11,795 nt of DNA from Chrysochromulina parva (taxonomy: Eukaryota > Haptophyta > Prymnesiales > Chrysochromulinaceae). The notes under the pieces are model-generated. The model saw only the letters and a list, made by a program, of their open reading frames with translations. It was not told the DNA's origin and made no database searches. Position numbers and translations under genes: made by a program. Location: positions 1 through 11,795 of the forward strand of contig PJAB01001862.1 in NCBI GenBank assembly GCA_002887195.1. Reading direction: 5' to 3'. Shown here in pieces: positions 1 to 6,228 of the stretch; position 1 is the stretch's first letter, and every line of letters starts with the position of its first letter.

Positions 1-3000
1 GGCAGGCAGCTGGCGGCGCAGCCAACGCCACGCGGATGGCAGCAGCGCCGCTCGCACGCGCGGCAGCTCGTAGGTACTCGCCGCCTGCAGCACCCTCCAG
101 CTGACCGCACGCACGCTCTGTGGCGCGCCGTACTTGGCGCCGCTCGCCGCGCCGTCGTGGGCGCGCGCGCCGCTGCCCGCCATCGTAGCGGCGCCCGCCA
201 CGGCGCCCGCCGCGGAGGCCTCGAGGTCGGCTGCGCCCGCCACGGCGCCCTCGCTCGCGCAGACCGCCGTCCATAGCACACTGAGCCATCGTCGGAGGTC
301 TGATGCGCTCGCGTACGCATCGAGGAGAGGGGCGTGCTCACAAGCGAGCGCCCACCGCGACGCGAAGGCACGCAAAGGCGCAGCGCATCCAGGCGCGACT
401 GCAGCCGCTGCGGGAGCCGCCGTCCACGTGGCCGCGAGCTTGGCCTCCGCCGGGCTCCACGTGGCCAGCAGTGCCACGTCTTCTTTGAGCCACCGGCGCA
501 CAACCTTTTGGCGCTTGGCGCTCTCGTGAGCGCCCACCACAACGCCCTTTTGGCGCTTGGCGCTCTCGTGAGCGCCCAGCACAACGCCCTTTTGGCGCTT
601 TGCGGCGCGGCGGGCGAGCTGCTCGGCGCTATCATGAGCGCCCGCCACAGCGCCCTCGTGAGCGCCCGCCACAGCGCCCTCGGCCAACGAGGACCCCTTG
701 CGCCGCTTACGCCCCGCCTGTGTGGGCCCCTTGTGCCCCTTGACGGTGGCGGCGCGCTCGGCGGTGGCGGCGCCTTGGGGGTCGTCCTCGTCGTCCTCGG
801 CCGGCGCGGAGGAGGGCGATGACGAACCCCAAGGTGTGAAGAGGCCAGCAGTGCTCATCACAACGCGGTCGAGATGAAACCACTCAGCCGCATAGGCCAC
901 CGCGTCGGCCGCCGCAAGCTGCACTGCTGCGTCGGCGTAGCTGGCGCTGCCACCTCTAGCGCCGCCCTTGCCACCGCCTCTGCGCCCGCCTTTGCCCTCG
1001 GCGCTGCCGCCGCCGTGGGCGTCACTCAGGCGATGCAGAGCGTCCCGAGCTGCCACCAGCGCCGCGGGCGGCTCCGTCGGTCGCATCAAGCCCCAAGCCC
1101 CCGGCTCGAGCAACTCCGAGCATCCTCGCTCAAGGGCCACGCCCGCCCGCCAGAGCAGCATCGCGGCCGCCTCACGATAACCGTCGTCCTCGGACCGCGC
1201 CGCGCTGTGGTGGGCGCCGACCGTGGGCGCCATGTCGAGCGCCGGTACGAGCGCTGTGGCGAGCGCCTGGGCGCGCTGGGCGGCGAGGGCGAGGGGTGCG
1301 GCCGTGTGCGTGGCCAGCGGGATGGCGTCGAAGACGAGGGCAAGGAGGCAGCCGAGCTGCCAGCAGCCCTCGCCCACTCCCTTGCCGCCGCCCCCCGCAG
1401 CGTGCGCACACATCGCCTCCAAGTACGAGAGCACTACCGGTACCAGCTCCGGAGATTGCGCCTCCGGGCTCGCAGATACAATCTCCGCGAGCCGCCTCCA
1501 AAAGGCGTCGCATCCCATCAACCTGCCGAGGCCACCCTCGCCGAGGCCACCGCCGCCGAGGCCGACAAGCCCAGAACCGCCGAGTCCGCCACCAAGCCCG
1601 CCGCCAACCCGAGCGCTGCCCACCTCAGCAGCACGCCCGCCGCCGCCGCCCCCGCCGACGCCGCCGCCGCCGTGGAGCGTCACGAGGCTGGACGCTTGCT
1701 CGGCGAGTGTCTTGAGGAGGAGCGGCACCTGATGAGGGAGACAATCAGACGCAATCACCTATGCAATCTTCTAAACAATCACCCATGCAATCAGTCGCAA
1801 TCTCCTTTGCAATCAGATGCAATCAGGTGCGCTCGGATGCAATCAGATGCACTCAGATGCACTCAGCGGCACCTGACGCTCTGCCGCGGCCGTTCCGAGC
1901 AGCGTGTGCAGCAAGCCGAGTGCGGCCCGGGAGAGCGAGGGCGCCGTCGCGAGCAGCGCGATGGCCACGGGCTGGTGAGGTCGAAAGAGAAGGGCATCGA
2001 GCTCGAGGGCAGCGTCCAGTATGGAGCACACGGCGGCGTGCGTCGCGCGTGTCGCCGATTGGAGCGATGCGGCTGCGGCCGCAGCCGCGGTCGAGGAGGC
2101 GGCGGCGGGGGAGGTGGCGGAGGAAGCGGCGGTGGAGGAGGAGGCGGCGGAGGCGGGGGCAGCCTCCGCCGCTGCCCGCGCCGCCGCCGACGCCTCTGCC
2201 GGCGTACCAGCGACTGGATGGGCACGAGTCGCGAGCGCCCTGGCGAGAGCGACCGCGGGCTGCATCATCGCCCGAATCCATCGCTTCTGCTCGCCGGATA
2301 CGTCTTCGCGGGGTCGGTAGACGCCGCAGCGCGCCGCCGTGCGAAGCAAGGCTGCGAGCGCGTCGCAGGCTTCGGATGGCAATCGCACCTGTGGGGAAGA
2401 GGGGCGCCGTGGTGAGCGCTTGCATGCAAGGCAGGGGCAAGGCTTCGGATGGCAATCGCACCGTGGCGGCCAGCTCAAGCGGCGCGCGAGCCTCCACCTT
2501 TGGTTGCATGCATCGGCCACCCCCAACGCCGGCCTCGTCGGCGCCAAGGGCCGCGAGTGTGTCCCCAAGCATGGCCGTGAGCGAGCCTAGCAGAGGGGTC
2601 GCAAGCCACGCGAGCAACCCAAACCCAAGCTCGAGCGAGCTGCCCTCCGCCGTCGTGGGCGCCTCGGCCGGTGCATCCGCGCCGTCGCGGGCGCCGCCGT
2701 CTGCCGTGACGGCGCGTGCCGTGCGGCTTCCACTTATGAGTCCAAGGCGGAGGCGAGTTGAACGCTCCTCGCGCACGACGGCCTGCTGCTGCTCGTACGC
2801 CGTGGCTATCCACTCAAGCAGGGCAGGCAGGACAGGCAGGAGCAGCGCAGCGGGGGCGGCTGCATCCGCTGCCACGCCGCCGCCGCCGCCGCCGCCGCTG
2901 CCGTTGGCAAGACGAGCGCCCGGGACAGCGCTCAGAGTAGCGCCCGGTACAGCGCCCGCCGCAGAGGCAGCTGCCAGCGCCCGGGACAGCGCCCGCGCGG

Positions 3001-4198
3001 GCGCGCTTTGCAAATCGTCACGAGTGAAGCGAGTGATGGCCTCGAGCGTTGCCGCGGTGTAGTTCGCGCTCCCGCCGCCGCCGCTCGGCGCCTCCGCCTT
3101 CGCCCGCTTTGGTGCGCGCTTCCCGCTGCTGCCGCTGCTGCTGGGTGCGCTGCCCGCTGCACCCGTGCGCTCGCTGCCACCCAGGCTCAATGCCGCCTCG
3201 GGCGTGGGCGTGCTGTGCCGGAGGGTCGCGGCATACTCTGGCAAATGATCGGCGTGCACCAAGATCGATCTCACACTCTCCGAGATCACCGCGGCCGCGT
3301 CCGCCGCCGCGCGCACGAGGGCACGCGAGGCGCCGTCGCGGGCGCGGAACGATCCCGAGTGTGTCGCGCCGTGGTGGGCGCCGCCGCCATCGTCGGCCGC
3401 CTCGTCCGCGCCGCTGCCGACGAGGCGCGAGCAGCTCGACAGCAGCGCCAGCATCGGGCGCAGCAGGGTGCCGGTCAGGATCATCAACACCTTTCGCGGC
3501 GGTGTCTCGCCAGTGAGCGCCGCAACGGCAGAGCTCGCATCGGCAGCCGCGTGAAGGGCATGCGGTGCGCCCGCTGCCATCGCTTCCCTGACCATCGCGT
3601 ACGGGCTCGCGCTGCCCTCGAGCAGCAGCGCCGCGCTCTGGCTGACGCGCCCGGCGTACTCGGCGACCGCCTCGGCGCCTGGCCGGAACCAGCTGGCCTC
3701 CTCGATGAGGAGCAGGCATGAGACGCGACGGACGCGCGCGCAGAGGTGCGCGCTGACGCTGGGTGCCATGCTACCGGCCGCGGCGTGCTCGAGGGCGGCC
3801 GCAGCGCTCTGCAACAGCAGGCGACTGCTCTGAGCCAGGCGTGTTCGAAAGCCCGAGGGCAGCGGCCGAGGCAGCTGTGCCGGTGGCGCCGCATCATCGA
3901 TCGGCTCGGGCAAACCGGCAGCTCGATGCAAGAGTGCGTCTAGAAGCCGCCAAAAGCGCACATCGGCACGCGGTGGCACGCCGTCGCTGCCCGCTTTGGC
4001 ACCGCGAAGCACGCCGCACAGCCAGTCGAGAACAAAGCGCAGCCGGTCGGGAAAGATGCACGTCCTCTCGTCGGCTGCCACGAGCCAAACGGCAACGTCG
4101 AGCTTGGCGTCGAGGGACACTGCGTTCAGAGGCGCCTTGAGAGACCGCGCCAGCGCCTGCGCGGAGTTGGCGTCGGGCTCCGATGTGGTGGACGACAT
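1..4198 (-). CDS. Urb2/Npa2-like ribosome biogenesis protein, 3'-truncated by window edge, three exons
   Basis: Exons are 4198-2462, 2388-1873 and 1728-1 (continuing left of the window), giving about 1327 residues without a stop. The first ATG after an in-frame TAA at 4324 is at 4198. I see similarity to the N-terminus of Urb2/Npa2 (nucleolar pre-60S factor): a KLDVAVWLV start, FPDRLRFVLDWL near residues 48-60, then a WRLLDALLHRA helix. This family is usually 1,100-1,500 residues, so perhaps 100-250 residues, including the usual C-terminal Urb2 domain, are missing here. The rest is predicted helical and Ala-rich, with basic, nuclear-localisation-like stretches (GRKRRKG near residue 1095; AKRQKG repeats near 1132-1160) and a Gly-rich stretch soon after exon 3 begins. 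The exon joins are supported by frame: exon 1 reads on into another frame, whereas splicing restores VRLPSEACDALAALL and later VPLLLKTLAEQ. The Urb2 name rests on the N-terminus only; the gene model is much surer than the name. Confidence 0.62.
505..603. repeat. 42-bp coding tandem repeat (two full copies plus a partial one)
   Basis: Copies lie at 505-546 and 547-588, and a third begins at 589 and decays after about 15 bases. The two full copies differ at one or two bases. On the minus strand the unit encodes a 14-residue repeat of the type GVVxGAHESAKRQK, adding basic KRQK clusters to the Urb2-like protein. The unit length is a multiple of three, so changes in copy number keep the frame. Confidence 0.85.
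635..682. repeat. 24-bp perfect tandem duplication in Urb2-like exon 3
   Basis: Two identical 24-base units (635-658 and 659-682) encode EGAVAGAH-type repeats on the minus strand. They share the GAGCGCCC and CCACA(A/G)CGCCC words with the neighbouring 42-bp repeats, which suggests a common origin by slippage. Confidence 0.8.
1729..1872 (-). other. Intron 2 of the Urb2-like gene (144 nt, GT-AG, phase 0, CTGATTGCAT-array introner-like)
   Basis: The donor is CAG|GTGCCGCT at 1872 and the acceptor CTCCCTCATCAG at 1740-1729. Although 144 is divisible by three, the intron carries an in-frame TGA at 1845-1843, so it must be removed for exon 3 to be read. TCAGGTGCCGCT (12 bases) stands at both ends, once across the donor and once across the acceptor. 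The body is a degenerate ~10-base tandem array (CTGAGTGCAT, CTGATTGCAT and variants). The 3' end GATTGTCTCCCTCATCAG matches the EGY-like intron 1 end in 17 of 18 bases. Confidence 0.82.
2389..2461 (-). other. Intron 1 of the Urb2-like gene (73 nt, GT-AG, phase 0)
   Basis: The donor is ACG|GTGCGATTG at 2461 and the acceptor CCCCACAG at 2389. The 73-nt length shifts the frame, and removal joins exon 1 (AAT) to VRLPSEACDA. A 23-base direct repeat begins GGTGCGATTGCC: one copy spans the donor (2462 down to 2440), the other starts at the acceptor's last G (2389 down to 2367). The intron body contains a 12-bp perfect palindrome CTTGCATGCAAG (2419-2430). It lacks the tandem 10-mer array found in the other four introns. 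Confidence 0.8.
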
Positions 4199-4520
4199 AG
4201 GTACCGGTACAGACGTCGACGTGGGCGTCGTGGTGGGCGCTGCCGGAAGAGCTTCTCTCGCTTCCGTTGCCGCTGCTGCTTCAGACCCCGAGATGGGGAA
4301 GAGTGTGCCAGAATACTCTGTTTAATACTCTGTGTGCTCTCGAAGTGTTCCACGTGTCTGACATAGACTCTTCACAGAAGTACACTCTTTGCTCCGCTCG
4401 ACCAGCTGCGAGCTGATGCCGTGTGTTCCCCATATGTGCCATGGCACTGTGCCCCCGGGTGTGCGAGAGCTATGTCAGCGCCGCTCCGCGGGCCACCGCC
4501 CTCCCCCCCCCCCCGCTGCA
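4199..4520. promoter_or_regulatory. Intergenic: 3' flank of the RRM gene and 5' flank of the Urb2-like gene
   Basis: This 322-base gap separates two minus-strand genes and has no supported ORF. Two 10-bp perfect palindromes lie just upstream of the Urb2-like ATG: GTACCGGTAC (4201-4210) and ACGTCGACGT (4213-4222). A direct repeat AATACTCTGT occurs at 4312-4321 and 4324-4333; on the minus strand it gives TATTAAA about 130 bases upstream of the ATG, a possible but unproven core-promoter element. A C12 run at 4503-4514 begins six bases past the RRM stop codon. Confidence 0.4.
4503..4514. repeat. Poly-C/poly-G homopolymer (12 bases)
   Basis: Twelve consecutive C on the plus strand give G12 in the RRM transcript, starting six bases after the TGA. 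It could form a quadruplex-prone 3'UTR start, or be a sequencing or assembly length artefact. Confidence 0.8.
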
Positions 4521-5711
4521 TCACCGCTCGTCGGGCACCAAGGAGCGCTTGGCGACCTCTACCTCGAGCGTCACCGAGCGGCCGGTGCGCGTCTGCCACT
4601 CCATGGTGCGCATGTGCGCGAGGGCACCCTGTGCGTCGGAGGCGCTGTCGAAGAGGATAAACATCATGCTGCCATCTCGCACCTGCACGAGCTTCCGCGT
4701 GCGATAGCCGGGCAGGCGCGCCACCGTCTGCTCCACATGATCAAGCGTGAAGCCATCCGACAGGTAGCGAACGCAGAGCGTGTCGCCGTTGCCGTCGGGC
4801 CCGTGATCATAGCGCGCGTCCGTCGTACGCGCTCGCTTTATGGGGGCGCCGCCGTGGGCGCCGCCGCCGTAGCCGCCGCCGCCGCGGTCGCCGCCGCGGT
4901 CGCCGCCGCGGTCGCCGCCGGAGTCGCCGGGGCCGCCGTAGCCGCCGCTGGCTCCGCCGGAGCCGCCGCTGGCTCCGCCGTAGCCGCCGCTGTAGCTGCC
5001 GTAGCCTCCGCCGCGGTCGCCGCCACCACCACTATAACCGCCGCCACCACCATAGCCACCGCCACCGTATGCACCACCGTACCGGCCGCCGTAGCCGCCG
5101 CCGCCGTAGCCGCCGCCGCCGTACGCGGCCGGCGCGGCGTACGAGTCGTAGCTCGGCCGCGCAAGCGAGTCGTAGCCGCCGTAACCGCCGCCGGCGGCGG
5201 CTGTCCGAGGCGCAGGCGCGCTGTACATGCTCACTGGTGCCGCGGGCGGGAAGCGCGACGCGGGCGCGCGATTCTTGGGGTGCCCGACGAGATTGCGCTG
5301 CGCCATCGCCAACACGAGCTTGCGGTTGGGCTCGGCCTCGTCGAAGACGAACTGGTCCAGCTTCGCCTTGGCAGCCAGTGCCGCCTCGGGGCTCGCGAAG
5401 CGCACAAAGGCGCCCACGCTCACGAGCGAGTACGCTTCGAAGCCGTCGAGCAGGGCGACGAGATTGCGCACCTCGCGCGGCGCCGTGTTCAGCGGCAGGT
5501 TGCGCACGCACAGCGTGCGCACTGGTCCGCTCTCGACGTCGCGCTCCTTGCCATTTTCAGCCGCCGGCGTCGAATCGGGCTCAAAGGAGCGGTCGCCTTC
5601 ACCTCCTTCGCCGCCTTCGCCGCCTTCGCCGCGAGCAGGCGGCATAGCCGCCTCGGGTTCGCGTCGGTGGCGCCGTGGCTCCTGCTCGCGCTCGAGCTCC
5701 TCGTCTTCCAT
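4521..5711 (-). CDS. Two-RRM, glycine-rich RNA-binding protein (RBPMS-like first RRM)
   Basis: An intronless 396-residue protein. The reading frame is open upstream to 5885 but only with a GTG; 5711 (MEDEELERE) is the first ATG. The N-terminus is acidic/charged with EGG repeats (residues 1-60). RRM1 is about 66-142, with RNP2-like LCVRNL (67-72) and RNP1-like VGAFVRFA (99-106); the PREV, FEAY and KLxxFVFD features resemble the RBPMS/couch-potato type of RRM. Residues 174-289 are a GGY/RGG/GGDR low-complexity region, then an IKRARTT basic patch. RRM2 is about 310-388 (TLCVRYL; SMMFILFD). The family binds single-stranded RNA in nuclear processing, transport or granules. The Gly-rich region would promote condensation; that role is inferred. 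Placing such a linker between two RRMs, rather than at the end, is less usual. Confidence 0.85.
   Translation of the reverse strand: MEDEELEREQEPRRHRREPEAAMPPARGEGGEGGEGGEGDRSFEPDSTPAAENGKERDVESGPVRTLCVRNLPLNTAPREVRNLVALLDGFEAYSLVSVGAFVRFASPEAALAAKAKLDQFVFDEAEPNRKLVLAMAQRNLVGHPKNRAPASRFPPAAPVSMYSAPAPRTAAAGGGYGGYDSLARPSYDSYAAPAAYGGGGYGGGGYGGRYGGAYGGGGYGGGGGYSGGGGDRGGGYGSYSGGYGGASGGSGGASGGYGGPGDSGGDRGGDRGGDRGGGGYGGGAHGGAPIKRARTTDARYDHGPDGNGDTLCVRYLSDGFTLDHVEQTVARLPGYRTRKLVQVRDGSMMFILFDSASDAQGALAHMRTMEWQTRTGRSVTLEVEVAKRSLVPDER
4884..4919. repeat. 12-bp tandem repeat (three copies) coding GGDR units
   Basis: Three perfect copies of GCGGTCGCCGCC at 4884-4895, 4896-4907 and 4908-4919 encode successive GGDR units of the RRM protein on the minus strand. 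The surrounding 4850-5200 is a longer, impure GCC/CCG tract coding the glycine-rich region. Confidence 0.85.
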
Positions 5712-6220
5712 TGTCAATCGCAGCGATGACAGAAAATCTCGCGATGCTGCCAGCACATCCGCGGAGCTCAAGTTTGGCTGGCCGAAACAGCTGAAAAGTT
5801 TCGTTGCAGGGTCCCTCGCACTACCATGTTTTTGACTCCACCTCCTCCACCACCCGTCGGATAACCGTCGGGCAGTGCAAGTCACAAGTGCTCTCTATTC
5901 ATGCACTCTCAAGAACACACACACCACATGCTCAAAAACCTCCGCCGCGCGCTTTAAAGGCCACCGGCTACGGGTACAAATAGTACCCCACAGGCACCCA
6001 TGGTTCCGCCATGGTTGATGCGACACATCGTCGCCCTTTGCTTCAAATTTCGTCGTCGGGGTGCAAACGTGGGTGGGGGCCGCGCAGAATCCGCGTCGCA
6101 ATTTAGATGGCTCGGTTGCGCCCAACACGGCGCCGCATCTCAAAGTAGATGGTTCGGTTACGCCCAACACGGCGCCGCGTCTCAGTAGATGACTCGATTG
6201 CGCCCAACACGGCGCCGCCC
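5712..6220. promoter_or_regulatory. Intergenic: 5' flank of the RRM gene and 3' flank of the EGY-like gene
   Basis: This 509-base gap has no supported gene. Nearest the RRM start it is open in frame (non-ATG) and is probably 5'UTR. A small perfect hairpin GGGTAC-AAATA-GTACCC lies at 5972-5988, next to TTTAAA (5953-5958), which could be an AT-rich promoter element of the minus-strand RRM gene about 240 bases upstream of its ATG. The left part contains CA-rich sequence; the right part contains the three tandem 40-42-bp repeats listed separately. Confidence 0.35.
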
Positions 6221-6228
6221 TCAAAACC
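6105..6228. repeat. Three tandem 40-42-bp repeats across the EGY-like stop codon and 3'UTR
   Basis: Copies begin with AGATG at 6105, 6147 and 6187. They share CGCCCAACACGGCGCCGC, and the TCGGTT/TCGATT word varies. The rightmost copy runs into the last codons and stop (6223-6221) of the EGY-like gene; the other two are in its 3' flank. Each copy contains the palindrome GGCGCC. Confidence 0.88.

Noticed and set aside
874..2415. Long plus-strand open frame (513 codons), and another at 1761-3062 (433 codons)
   Set aside because: They lie antisense to the Urb2-like exons, run straight through both introns, and translate to Arg/Gly/Pro-rich low-complexity sequence with no domain; they are shadows of GC-rich coding DNA.
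4389..5729. Plus-strand 446-codon open frame opposite the RRM gene
   Set aside because: Its long Ala/Val run is the antisense of the glycine-rich repeats, while the minus strand carries two clear RRMs.
5712..5885. N-terminal extension of the RRM protein to 5885
   Set aside because: It would require a GTG start, and the extra residues show no domain; the first ATG is at 5711.
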